Source: a virus
DNA: 21,115 bases
Virus record (IMG/VR): IMGVR_UViG_3300015245_000084
Span: 1 to 21,115 of that record
Strand: one strand, 5' to 3'
Shown here: positions 7,635-14,403 of the stretch, one piece after another
How positions within the stretch are numbered: position 1 is the stretch's first letter
Layout of the letters: each line of letters starts with the position of its first letter
Made by a program: the position numbers and the translations under genes
Notes under the pieces: generated by a model
Seen by the model: the letters and a program-made list of their open reading frames with translations, nothing else
What the model was told of the DNA's origin: nothing
The model's database searches: none

Positions 7635-7687
7635 TGCTCTATTCTCCTCTACGCTTTTGCGCTTCTTTCTAGAGCGATTGGTTCAGA

Positions 7688-8053
7688 TCAGATCTCCTGG
7701 CAGGTGAGTCCCTCGAACGTGACCTCCACCTTGCCGTCGTGCGCGTCGATGACGAACGCCGACGTGGTCCACGCCTCCGTGAGAACGTACGTCGCGCCAT
7801 TGGCAAGCGCGACCTGGACCGTCGCCTCGGTGATCTGCTCCAGCAGTGTTATCGAGAGCTTGTTGCCGATTGAGAAGTCACCCTTGATCGAGGGCACGAT
7901 CGGCTCCTCGATGTAGCCGTGCACGAAGTCCTGACCGGCGACACCGGTCCTCTTGACGGTGCTCGGCGTCACCTGAAAGTTTCCCCGAGCCTCGTACTGC
8001 TGGCCATCCACGCGAATGCTGAGGATGCCGCCGATCCTGTTAGTCGTCGCCAT
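7688..8053 (-). CDS. Tail tube protein (Mu gpM/gp40 family)
   Basis: This 121-aa protein opens with 'NRIGGILSIRVDGQQYEARG', continues with 'FQVTPSTVKRTGVAGQDFVHG' split across a loop and 'VPSIKGDFSI', and ends in 'VEVTFEGLTCQEI'. That is the compact beta-sandwich pattern of Mu-type tail tube proteins, which stack as hexameric rings around the DNA channel inside the sheath. Length is as expected. ATG start, 9 bases after GAGGAG, in a 14-base gap after the sheath gene. The strong ribosome site fits a high-copy product. The gene is followed by 53 bases without a gene, then the chaperone. Confidence 0.92.
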   Translation of the reverse strand: MATTNRIGGILSIRVDGQQYEARGNFQVTPSTVKRTGVAGQDFVHGYIEEPIVPSIKGDFSIGNKLSITLLEQITEATVQVALANGATYVLTEAWTTSAFVIDAHDGKVEVTFEGLTCQEI

Positions 8054-8067
8054 CTATAAGGTCTCCT

Positions 8068-10041
8068 CTATGCCAGCGGCGTCTGATTGGGATACTGCAG
8101 TCTGAACTGCGCCAGCACGTCAAACTGACGCAGCTGCCCGGCAAGTTGCGGAGCCCAGAGAACCTGAACCTTGTTCGGATTGTTATTGTCGATCTGAACA
8201 AGGAGATTATTTGAGAACGCCTGGAGGTTGCTGACGAGCCCATCGAACTCTGCGTTCACGTACTCGGCTATCAGCTCGCCCTTGATGTCCGTCGGCGTAA
8301 CGGCCGCCTGACCTGGTCCGATCCTAGTGCCATCAGGAATCAGCTTCACGCGTGGATACTTGTTGGTGATCGACGTCCGCATGCGATCGAGGAGCGTCTG
8401 GAGAGTCGCCAGCACGGTCAGCTTCCCGTAGGCCGTGTCCGACTGCCCAAAGGAATTGAACTGATACTGCGACTGCTCAACCAGAATCATCAGGTTGCCG
8501 GCAGCGTCAACGCCCTGCACGGCCAAGCCGCTGTTGACGAGGTTGTTCCGCTGCGTCTGCAGGAAACGATCCTGAACGAGAGGCGGCAACAGCGTCCCGG
8601 CTCCGAGCTCGAGCGTCTGCAGTGGACGCGCGGGATCGTCCGTGAAGCCAAGCGCCGCATTGGCCGCGTATGCCGCCGCCATCTCCCACGGAGGTGAGGG
8701 AAGCTTGGGCTCCATCTCCATGGTCGAGATGACCGGGACATTCTGCGTCAGGCCCCACGTCAACAAATTGGCATAGGAGTCCCGCCGCGCATTGCAGACC
8801 ATGCCATACTGCTGCCGCGTGTAGCTCCATCTGCCATTCTGTCCGAAGCCATACTCAGCCGCCCACGCCGCGAGCGAGCCGCCGTCGGAGTATGGCATAC
8901 CGACATAGAGAAACGAGAGGAGCTGAATGTTCGCGATGGCCGTGGCCATGTTCGGGCTGCCCGTGCCACCGGTCAGCTGACCAAAGTTGGTCGAATAGAA
9001 CGCGATGTTGTCGCCCGAACCGACAGCATTCAAGAGGTTCGCGGTCAACGTGACCGTGGTCGCAGTCGTCGAGAGCACGGTTCCCAGCAACGTGGTCGTA
9101 CTGACCGTATTGTCGTACGCCACCATGCCGGCAACGACATTGACGTCGGCACCAGAGGCAAACGTCAATGCTGCCTGTCCCGTCGAACCGGTCGCAGATG
9201 TGGGAATCAGCAGCTGACTGAACAGGATCGACATGCCCGTGGGATAGAACTCCCCTCCGGCCACGCCGCGATAGTTCGACATGATGATGACGTCGTTGCC
9301 GGTGAGCCCGGCCCACTGGCACGTGAGACTCACCATCGGCGACGCGAACACAATCGAGTCTGCACTGGCAACGGCACCCTTCGAGTTCGCCGTGAGCGTG
9401 ACCGTGGTGGCAGTCGACGAGAGCACGAGACCGAGATACACGCCAGTCGTGGCGTCAAACGCCGTCATCCCAGGCTTCGCGGCCGCGCCTCCCGACGCGA
9501 AGGTAAGCGTCGGGCTGGAGGTCGTGGTCGGCGCACTCGCGGCGATGGTCGTGCCTGCCGGCTGCGTCGCCACCACCGGCAGCGAGGTGAGCGCATTGAT
9601 CGCGGCCACGAGGTTCGCGGCAATCGTCGACGCCGAGTCGGTCGAGCCAACCGCGCACTGCACCAGCTGACCAGCGATGTACAGATTGACGACGCCGGAG
9701 TTGAAGCCAGAAGTCACGATCAAGGCGCCAGTGGCGGCGGTCCCAGCACCATCCGGCACTGGCAGACACCACAGCTGCTGAGTAGAGTTGTCCGCGAAGA
9801 ACGCGACGCACATGCGATACAGCATGGAGCCAACGCCGAACGACTGACCAGCCTGCGCCACCGAGCCGATGGGAATCGGCACGTTCATCACCGCGTTGCC
9901 GGCATTGAGACCGGAGGTAAACATCTGCCCCGTGAGCAGCGCTCGCTGAGCAGTCGACACGTTTCCAGCGAAGCTGCCGTCAACGGTCGCCCAGAAGAGC
10001 GGCAAGTTCCAGCTCTCAGGGATACCAGTGCTGATCGTCAT
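8068..10041 (-). CDS. Contractile tail sheath protein (Mu gpL/gp39 family), enlarged
   Basis: At 657 aa this is about 160 residues longer than Mu gpL (495 aa). The core pattern is present: N-terminal 'IPESWNLPLFWATVDGS', 'VNVPIPIGSVAQAGQSFGVG' split by a residue, 'LYRMCVAFFADN', the small domain 'GVVNLYIAGQLVQ' (116-128), 'GLTGNDVIIMSNYRG' (245-259), 'LTGGTGSPNM', and the C-terminal 'KLIPDGTRIGPGQAAVTPTD' and 'ELIAEYV' region that makes the contractile core. The extra length comes mainly from two copies of one module, residues about 176-235 and 288-350, inserted in surface loops. ATG start, GGAG 8 bases upstream. Abundant late structural product. Confidence 0.93.
   Translation of the reverse strand: MTISTGIPESWNLPLFWATVDGSFAGNVSTAQRALLTGQMFTSGLNAGNAVMNVPIPIGSVAQAGQSFGVGSMLYRMCVAFFADNSTQQLWCLPVPDGAGTAATGALIVTSGFNSGVVNLYIAGQLVQCAVGSTDSASTIAANLVAAINALTSLPVVATQPAGTTIAASAPTTTSSPTLTFASGGAAAKPGMTAFDATTGVYLGLVLSSTATTVTLTANSKGAVASADSIVFASPMVSLTCQWAGLTGNDVIIMSNYRGVAGGEFYPTGMSILFSQLLIPTSATGSTGQAALTFASGADVNVVAGMVAYDNTVSTTTLLGTVLSTTATTVTLTANLLNAVGSGDNIAFYSTNFGQLTGGTGSPNMATAIANIQLLSFLYVGMPYSDGGSLAAWAAEYGFGQNGRWSYTRQQYGMVCNARRDSYANLLTWGLTQNVPVISTMEMEPKLPSPPWEMAAAYAANAALGFTDDPARPLQTLELGAGTLLPPLVQDRFLQTQRNNLVNSGLAVQGVDAAGNLMILVEQSQYQFNSFGQSDTAYGKLTVLATLQTLLDRMRTSITNKYPRVKLIPDGTRIGPGQAAVTPTDIKGELIAEYVNAEFDGLVSNLQAFSNNLLVQIDNNNPNKVQVLWAPQLAGQLRQFDVLAQFRLQYPNQTPLA
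8992..9177 (-). repeat. Sheath insertion module, copy B
   Basis: Codes for about residues 289-350 of the sheath ('ALTFASGADVNVVAGMVAYD', 'TVLSTTATTVTLTAN', 'SGDNIAF'). It matches copy A in order and spacing. At DNA level 9050-9079 repeats 9398-9427 with only 2 mismatches in 30, so the two copies probably arose by duplication or share a recent source. It lies just before the conserved 'LTGGTGSPNM' of the sheath core. Confidence 0.8.
9337..9513 (-). repeat. Sheath insertion module, copy A
   Basis: Codes for about residues 177-235 of the sheath ('LTFASGGAAAKPGMTAFD', 'LVLSSTATTVTLTAN', 'SADSIVF'). It interrupts the small gpL beta domain between 'ASAPTTTSS' and 'MVSLTCQWAGLTGND'. The beta-strand-rich, Thr-rich composition is typical of small Ig-like or adhesion modules on phage surface proteins; fold is inferred, not shown. 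Confidence 0.8.
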
Positions 10042-10053
10042 TCTCTGATCTCC

Positions 10054-10374
10054 TTACTTGTTCTTCTTCGGCGATGAAGCGTTGTCGTACTCTTCCACCA
10101 GCGCCATGACGGCAGGATCAGACTTAAGAACGCCCTCGCTCTCCACCACGACACCAGAACCGGTCGCATGAGCGGGGGGCTTGGAGGCGTCCTGCTTGAC
10201 GGCGGCGAACTTGTGGCCGGCGGACTTCTCGAGAGTGACGGCGTTGTCGGCGAGCATCTTCGCGGTGAATGCGTCGTACTCCCACGAGCTCCCCTCGTCG
10301 CTGACGGGACCGCTGTCTGGATGAACGACGGCGGCAGAGTTCTCGTGCGTTGGATACACAGTGACCTTCGGCAT
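10054..10374 (-). CDS. Small protein in the Mu gp38 position (DUF2635-like, tentative)
   Basis: A 106-aa hydrophilic protein between the tail terminator and the sheath. ATG at 10374-10372 with GGAG 9 bases upstream; an open frame continues upstream but lacks any comparable site. The N-terminus ('VTVYPTHENSAAVVHPDSG', then 'SWEYDAFTAKMLADNAV') resembles the small gp38/DUF2635 proteins that sit next to the sheath gene in Mu-like phages, which have a short beta opening, then 'W/Y…L…G/N-x-V'. The Lys- and Ser-rich C-terminus (KKNK at the end) extends beyond that. It has no recognisable enzyme motif. The family link rests mostly on position. Confidence 0.55.
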   Translation of the reverse strand: MPKVTVYPTHENSAAVVHPDSGPVSDEGSSWEYDAFTAKMLADNAVTLEKSAGHKFAAVKQDASKPPAHATGSGVVVESEGVLKSDPAVMALVEEYDNASSPKKNK

Positions 10375-10387
10375 CAGCTTGATCTCC

Positions 10388-10951
10388 TTATTGCGGCAGC
10401 GGAATGATGATGTTGGGAACGACTGCGCCAGTGGGAACGGGCGTGGACGTGACGTCGACACTGGTGAGCGCGGTCGGCGTCGGCGGCGCGAAGTAGCAGC
10501 GGTATCGAACCGTGAGCTGGAGACGACACTCCACGAAGTACTTCTCGCCCTGACTGGGAAAGTGATATCGTCGCGAGAGACGAGGGAACGACTCTATGAG
10601 AGGTGCACCAGTCGAGTCCTTCAGGGACACGAACGATATGTCCGTGAGCAGCGTCTCCTCGATGAGATCCGCGAGAACGTCGACGTTGCCGTCGATCACC
10701 TCTGGATCGGTCGTCTCGTCGAAGATCGAGAGACCAAGTATCGCATCGGCGATGTACCTCGGAACGGAGACGTTGTCGTCTCCGTCAGGATTGAGGTCCT
10801 CCTGCATCAAGTAAACACTGAGACACGGCAGCAGATCACTCTGCAGCGTCGGAACAGGGAACTTGCGCGACGAGCGCCAGTTGTCCTTGATGCTCCCCAC
10901 CGTCAGGCGATTGTACGCCTGATCGCGAATGTAGGTCGAGAGCGTGGTCAC
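10388..10951 (-). CDS. Probable tail terminator / tail completion protein
   Basis: A 187-aa protein placed between the FII-like joining protein and the Mu-type tail genes, where lambda has Z/U and Mu has gp37. It has an N-terminal helix ('LSTYIRDQAYNRLT'), then 'LPCLSVYLMQEDL' (42-54), which resembles the 'LPAxxVYxxxE' beta strand of tail terminators, and a central helix ('DVLADLIEETLLTD'). A Thr/Pro-rich tail follows residue 155. Start is GTG at 10951-10949 in a GTGA overlap with the upstream gene, with no clear ribosome site, so it is probably coupled. The role as the ring that stops tube growth and joins the head is inferred from position and this pattern. Confidence 0.6.
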   Translation of the reverse strand: MTTLSTYIRDQAYNRLTVGSIKDNWRSSRKFPVPTLQSDLLPCLSVYLMQEDLNPDGDDNVSVPRYIADAILGLSIFDETTDPEVIDGNVDVLADLIEETLLTDISFVSLKDSTGAPLIESFPRLSRRYHFPSQGEKYFVECRLQLTVRYRCYFAPPTPTALTSVDVTSTPVPTGAVVPNIIIPLPQ

Positions 10952-11334
10952 AGTCTAGCGGTGCTGCGCTTCATGATGTACGTGCACCCGCCCTGCCCGT
11001 CCGGCTGGTCGTTGTCGATGATGAAGTCCACCATCGCGCTGGGAGAGATCTTCTCGACCAGATATCCAAGAGGAAGATCACCGGCCTTCGAGGAGATAAA
11101 GTCGCCCTGCATCGGCACGAACTTGAAGTCAGCGTACTTGATGCCGAGCTTCACGACTCTCGTCGACATGGGAGCGTCATTCTCCATTATGACGGAGATG
11201 TTGTCGATGGTCCACACGCCGCGCGCGGGAAACTGCGCGGCGGTCGGCTGCGACTTCTTCGGCGTCACGACGACCGGCTTGGAGAACGTCGCCATGCACG
11301 GCTCCAGCACTAGTGCCGCGAAGTCAATGGCCAA
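10948..11334 (-). CDS. Head-tail joining protein (lambda FII-like)
   Basis: This 128-aa protein opens with 'IDFAALVLEPCMATFSKPVV', then 'TPKKSQPTAAQFPARGVWTI', the outline of FII-type attachment proteins: an N-terminal helix, 'F..PV.YTP', then an insertion and 'GVFD'-like strand. It lies after the capsid genes as FII does in lambda and would form the lower neck ring contacting the tail. The start is TTG at 11334-11332, 9 bases after AGGGAG, overlapping the previous gene by 11 bases; an in-frame ATG 13 codons later would cut the first helix. It ends in the GTGA overlap with the terminator gene. Confidence 0.65.
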   Translation of the reverse strand: MAIDFAALVLEPCMATFSKPVVVTPKKSQPTAAQFPARGVWTIDNISVIMENDAPMSTRVVKLGIKYADFKFVPMQGDFISSKAGDLPLGYLVEKISPSAMVDFIIDNDQPDGQGGCTYIMKRSTARL

Positions 11335-11782
11335 CTGGAGGCTCTCCCTTCACCCATCGTGCGAACAGAATCGTGAGTATCCCCGCCACCGCTCCGATCA
11401 AAATGTGCATGCCCTTGCCGAGTAGCACCGCAAGGTTGGCCGCTCCCTTGGACATCGTGGCTCGCTCCTCGAGACTCTGAACCTTCGGCTTCATGTCCAG
11501 GACATCCTTCGACGTGTCCCTGGAGATGTTTTCGACGTTGTTCAGCTTCGTCTCGAGACCACGAACGTCCGGCAGCATCTCCAGGACGTCCTTCGCCGTC
11601 TCCTTGGAAATGCTCTCGACGTTGCTCAGCTTGGTCTCGAGACCCCTGATCTCGGCACGAATCTCGGTGCGATACGAGGCAGCCGCCGAGCGATCCTCCC
11701 CCAGGGTCCGGAGCACCGACTCAAGCTGCGTCTTGATGCCGCCCAGCTCGTACGAGAGGTCGTCGATCTCGCGCTCAGCCAT
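11324..11782 (-). CDS. Coiled-coil protein with tandem 28-residue repeat and C-terminal membrane segment (DUF1515-like, tentative)
   Basis: A 152-aa protein from the ATG at 11782, with GAGGGG 10 bases upstream; a TTG start 12 codons earlier lacks such a site. Residues 1-110 are predicted coiled coil ('IDDLSYELGGIKTQLESVLR'). Residues 46-73 and 74-101 are two copies of one 28-residue unit (RGLETKLSNVESISKETAKD and RGLETKLNNVENISRDTSKD at their starts). Residues about 122-141 (GKGMHILIGAVAGILTILFA) form a membrane segment, followed by a short basic tail. It recalls DUF1515 proteins of rhizobia. Its place between capsid and neck genes is unusual for a membrane protein. Function unknown. Confidence 0.75.
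   Translation of the reverse strand: MAEREIDDLSYELGGIKTQLESVLRTLGEDRSAAASYRTEIRAEIRGLETKLSNVESISKETAKDVLEMLPDVRGLETKLNNVENISRDTSKDVLDMKPKVQSLEERATMSKGAANLAVLLGKGMHILIGAVAGILTILFARWVKGEPPVGH
11480..11647 (-). repeat. 84-bp direct tandem repeat, two copies
   Basis: 11480-11563 and 11564-11647 align without gaps; by hand count 68 of 84 bases agree. The unit is a multiple of 3 and encodes the 28-residue repeat of the coiled-coil protein. Many differences are at third codon positions, so the repeat is selected as protein rather than being a fresh duplication. Confidence 0.85.
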
Positions 11783-11830
11783 CGTCGCCGTGCCCCTCTT
11801 CTTTCTGTACGAGTCCAAACATTCACCGCG

Positions 11831-12124
11831 TCAGGACATCGTCTCCTTGTAGTGCGACCCCTCGGCAAGGTTGTTGTCGGGAATGATCTTGCCGGGATCC
11901 ACGAGAAATCCCTGAGCTCGGAGATTGACGATCTCCTTCTCCTGAAGCGTGACCTCCTCACCGGGACCAAACTCCCTCATCGTCGGTCCCATGATGGCCT
12001 GACCAGTGACGGGGTTCTGTCCCACGACCTTCTTCTCCGTAGGATGCGGAACCTGAACGGTGCGTCCGCGCGCGACGACGCCACGCGCGAAACGCTCAAC
12101 ACGCTGCTTCTTTTCCTCAGTCAT
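11831..12124 (-). CDS. Small head-region protein in the lambda FI position
   Basis: A 97-aa charged protein directly after the major capsid gene. ATG at 12124 with GGAG 8 bases upstream, just beyond the hairpin that follows the capsid stop. I do not recognise the family with confidence. Residues about 53-76 ('FGPGEEVTLQEKEIVNLRAQ' then 'GFLV') share the layout of the C-terminal end of lambda FI (a PG turn, two strands, a helix with acidic residues, then a 'RGL' end). FI occupies the same position, between E and FII, and helps dock the terminase complex on the prohead. The similarity is weak and by eye; a plain hypothetical protein is the safe label. It lacks the N-terminal FI domain. Confidence 0.6.
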   Translation of the reverse strand: MTEEKKQRVERFARGVVARGRTVQVPHPTEKKVVGQNPVTGQAIMGPTMREFGPGEEVTLQEKEIVNLRAQGFLVDPGKIIPDNNLAEGSHYKETMS

Positions 12125-12149
12125 TTTTGCTTCTCCTTAGTGTTTAAGT

Positions 12150-12172
12150 GATAGAGGACTCTGTCCTCTATC
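12150..12172 (-). other. Perfect 10-bp hairpin after the major capsid gene
   Basis: GATAGAGGAC and GTCCTCTATC form a perfect 10-bp stem around a 3-base loop, starting at the capsid gene's TGA. No T-run follows on the minus strand (ACTTAAACAC instead), so it is not a standard intrinsic terminator. The next gene's ribosome site begins about a dozen bases further on. A role in mRNA end protection, processing or partial attenuation is inferred. Confidence 0.8.
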
Positions 12173-13271
12173 AGTTGAAGACGGCCGTGGCGACCTGTGC
12201 CGCGAACGAGGCGTTCACGCGCGAGGGGATCACGATCGGCGAGGACTGCATCAGCAGATAGCGCTGAGCAGGATCCTCGGAGACCCACGTCTTCGGAGCA
12301 AACGGAAGCGACGCGTAGTTGAACGCCGGATCCAGGATCTGCCCGAATGCGCGAGTGCCCATCATGTCGGGACCGCTCATGATGAGCGAGCCGTCCGGCA
12401 TCATCGGATACTCCTTGTCGACGATGGCCTGCCCCTCGGTGCCTGACTCAACGAACCACTCGTTGTAGATCCAGAGCGAGTACTGGCCCCACTGACCCTT
12501 GTACACGGCGCCACGCTGGATCGCCGCTCCGGGATCGATCACGTTGCCGGACTCACCGAGTCGCGGATAGTAGATCGCTCCCTTCAGCAGCGGGTCGGCG
12601 ATGAAGCCCTCCCAGGCCGTGGTCGTGAAGATGATGTCCGTGACGGTGGCGCCAGACTTCTTCAGAATGCGCCGCTGCCAGTCCTCGATGTTGAGGGTCG
12701 GCGTCGCCGTGCCATTGATGACGTTGGTCGGAGTCCACTGCGCCGTGCTCGTGAGAGCAACGGTAAGAGAGGAGTCGCGACCGAAGTCGACGACGACGGT
12801 CGGGAAGCCGTCCCCGGCGATGGTCACCGCGCCGGCAATCAGCACCTGCGCCGCCATCCACTCCAGTCGACGCGTGAGAATATCGATCTGGTCGCTCATC
12901 TCGAACTCAAGATTCGCCATCTCGCGCTCAGCGCCGGTCATGTCGCCACCGATGCGCTCGCCGATCATGCGGCGAACCGGCTTGCGCAGATCAGGAGCAC
13001 GCTTGTCCTTGATGTACGCGGGCTTGAAGGTGTTGGTCTGAATGCGACGCTGCTCGACCAGCTTGCCCTCAACGAGAGGAGAGACGAACGGCGCGATGCG
13101 CCGCTTGCCGATGTCAACGTCGATCGAGACGAACTCCGAGTCCGCGATGACGATGTTAGGGAAGAACTTGTCGAGCAGAAACGTGACTGCTCGCTTCAAG
13201 TTGGGAACGACCTGCACGAGCGTATTCGTGTCGTACATCAGGTTCGTTCCAGCCGGGCCAACTGCGACCAT
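12171..13271 (-). CDS. Major capsid protein (lambda gpE family)
   Basis: This 366-aa protein has the gpE-family pattern: 'NTLVQVVPNLKRAVTFLLDK' then 'FFP' (residues 16-38), 'EFVSIDVDIGKRRIAPFVSP', the long E-loop segment 'RRIQTNTFKPAYIKDKRAPD', spine helix region 'ANLEFEMSDQIDILTRRLEW' and the C-terminal 'PAQRYLLMQSSPIVIPSRVN'. It forms the icosahedral shell, here with a gpD-like decoration protein and an S49 protease from neighbouring genes. ATG start with AGGAG 9 bases upstream, as expected for the most abundant product. Length is close to lambda gpE (341 aa). A perfect hairpin follows the stop codon. Confidence 0.95.
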   Translation of the reverse strand: MVAVGPAGTNLMYDTNTLVQVVPNLKRAVTFLLDKFFPNIVIADSEFVSIDVDIGKRRIAPFVSPLVEGKLVEQRRIQTNTFKPAYIKDKRAPDLRKPVRRMIGERIGGDMTGAEREMANLEFEMSDQIDILTRRLEWMAAQVLIAGAVTIAGDGFPTVVVDFGRDSSLTVALTSTAQWTPTNVINGTATPTLNIEDWQRRILKKSGATVTDIIFTTTAWEGFIADPLLKGAIYYPRLGESGNVIDPGAAIQRGAVYKGQWGQYSLWIYNEWFVESGTEGQAIVDKEYPMMPDGSLIMSGPDMMGTRAFGQILDPAFNYASLPFAPKTWVSEDPAQRYLLMQSSPIVIPSRVNASFAAQVATAVFN

Positions 13272-13300
13272 TTTCTAATTCTCCTTTAAGAACTGGTTGA

Positions 13301-13317
13301 AGTAGTCGACGACTACT
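13301..13317. repeat. 17-base palindrome at the end of the decoration gene
   Basis: AGTAGTCG, a central A, then CGACTACT: an 8+1+8 perfect odd palindrome that includes the decoration protein's stop codon (a tandem TAG TAG). As RNA only about six pairs with a 5-base loop can form and no T-run follows, so a terminator is unlikely. It could be chance or a protein-binding site. Confidence 0.4.
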
Positions 13318-14362
13318 AGGTGGGGTCGAACGCCGAGACAGAGGACTTGATGAAGATGCCCTTGCCCCGGAAAGCATCCTTGATGTACGCGGGCGTGATC
13401 GACGAGTCGAACACGATGGCGTTGCCATTGAACTCGCCCATCAGGTACACGCCCGCCGCCACGTTGCCGGCAGACGGATCCGAGAAGTCAACGAGGATGC
13501 CGCCCGGGATCTCGCTGCCGTCCACCGCGCCGTTCGTGCAGAGCTTCCAGATGCCGGACGCCCCGACGTTGGCCACGTTGATGTAGAACGCGTCGCCGGC
13601 CGCCGGAGAGCCGCCGGTCGTGATCGTGAAGTTGATCTGTGAGTTCACGAACGCGGTGCCCATGGTCGTGACGCCGAGCATCTCGCCGAGCGGATCGATG
13701 ACGTTGCCCTGCGTCGCGCTGGTCAGCGTGATCACGTAGTTGCCGGGCTGCACGTTGCGGCCCGCCGAGATGGTGCCGATGGTCGCGGTGCCAGTGTTGG
13801 CCGTGCCACCTGAGAGCGTGCCACCGGACACCGTGACGGCGCCAGACGAGCTCGCCAGCGTGAGCGCATTGCCACCCGTGCCGACCTGCACGGCAGTCGC
13901 CGTGATGACCGAGCCCGAGAGCGAGTACGTCATCTTCGTCGTATTCGCATCCGTCGCGGCCGCGAGAGCCTCGACAAGTGCCTGCGCAACCTGCGCAGTG
14001 GTCATGCCTGGAGTGATCAGGATCTGATTCGGCGCCGGATTCTGGCTGACATTGCCCGGCAGCTGCGTGTTGAACGTGAACACCGTGCCCTGAACGGTGA
14101 CCGTGGCGCCGTCGAGAGGAACAGACGCAACGGTGAGGGTGCCAGTGGCCTGCGTCTTGCCGGTCGAGCTGGTGAGAGCACCAGTGCCGAACCGCGCGAA
14201 GCCGACCACCGTGCCGCGCGGCAGCGCCACCGCGCCAGAGAGCGTGATGTTGTCAGTGACCAGCTTGAGGTTCCCTGCGATGAGCTGATCCGGGATGTAC
14301 GTCTCGGCGACGATCGAGGGCTGCTGGGGATTGTCGCCGATGATTCCAACGGAAAGTACCAT
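13316..14362 (-). CDS. Head decoration protein (lambda gpD family) with two inserted domains
   Basis: At 348 aa this is about three times lambda gpD (110 aa). Residues 1-60 ('VAETYIPDQLIAGNLKLVTD', 'ALPRGTVVGFARFG') and about 272-348 ('EIPGGILVDFSDPSAG', 'GVYLMGEFNGNAIVF') together make a recognisable gpD core, which trimerises on the capsid and stabilises it against DNA pressure. Between them are two Thr/Gly-rich beta domains: about 72-190 ('DGATVTVQGTVFTF', 'TTAQVAQALVEALAAATD', 'GTGGNALTLASSSGAVTVSG') and about 191-268 ('GNYVITLTSATQGN', 'GTAFVNSQINFTI'). These should face outward. ATG start with AAGGAG 9 bases upstream. The second insert is common in phage decoration proteins; the first resembles the small beta domain of the sheath. 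Confidence 0.88.
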   Translation of the reverse strand: MVLSVGIIGDNPQQPSIVAETYIPDQLIAGNLKLVTDNITLSGAVALPRGTVVGFARFGTGALTSSTGKTQATGTLTVASVPLDGATVTVQGTVFTFNTQLPGNVSQNPAPNQILITPGMTTAQVAQALVEALAAATDANTTKMTYSLSGSVITATAVQVGTGGNALTLASSSGAVTVSGGTLSGGTANTGTATIGTISAGRNVQPGNYVITLTSATQGNVIDPLGEMLGVTTMGTAFVNSQINFTITTGGSPAAGDAFYINVANVGASGIWKLCTNGAVDGSEIPGGILVDFSDPSAGNVAAGVYLMGEFNGNAIVFDSSITPAYIKDAFRGKGIFIKSSVSAFDPT

Positions 14363-14403
14363 GTCCTTTTTCTCCTTGTTATCTCTTCAGTTGTCGAGTG
14401 AGA

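Noticed and set aside
10361-11425. Plus-strand open frame of 354 codons across the neck genes
   Set aside because: It runs antisense to three well-supported minus-strand genes and changes composition along its length; its sequence shows no domain pattern.
12150-12172. Hairpin after the capsid gene as an intrinsic terminator
   Set aside because: No T-run follows on the coding strand and essential genes continue downstream, so full termination is unlikely.
13301-13317. Palindrome after the decoration gene as a terminator or operator
   Set aside because: It can form only a short RNA stem, has no T-run, and a single 17-base palindrome is weak evidence for an operator; listed only as a low-confidence repeat.
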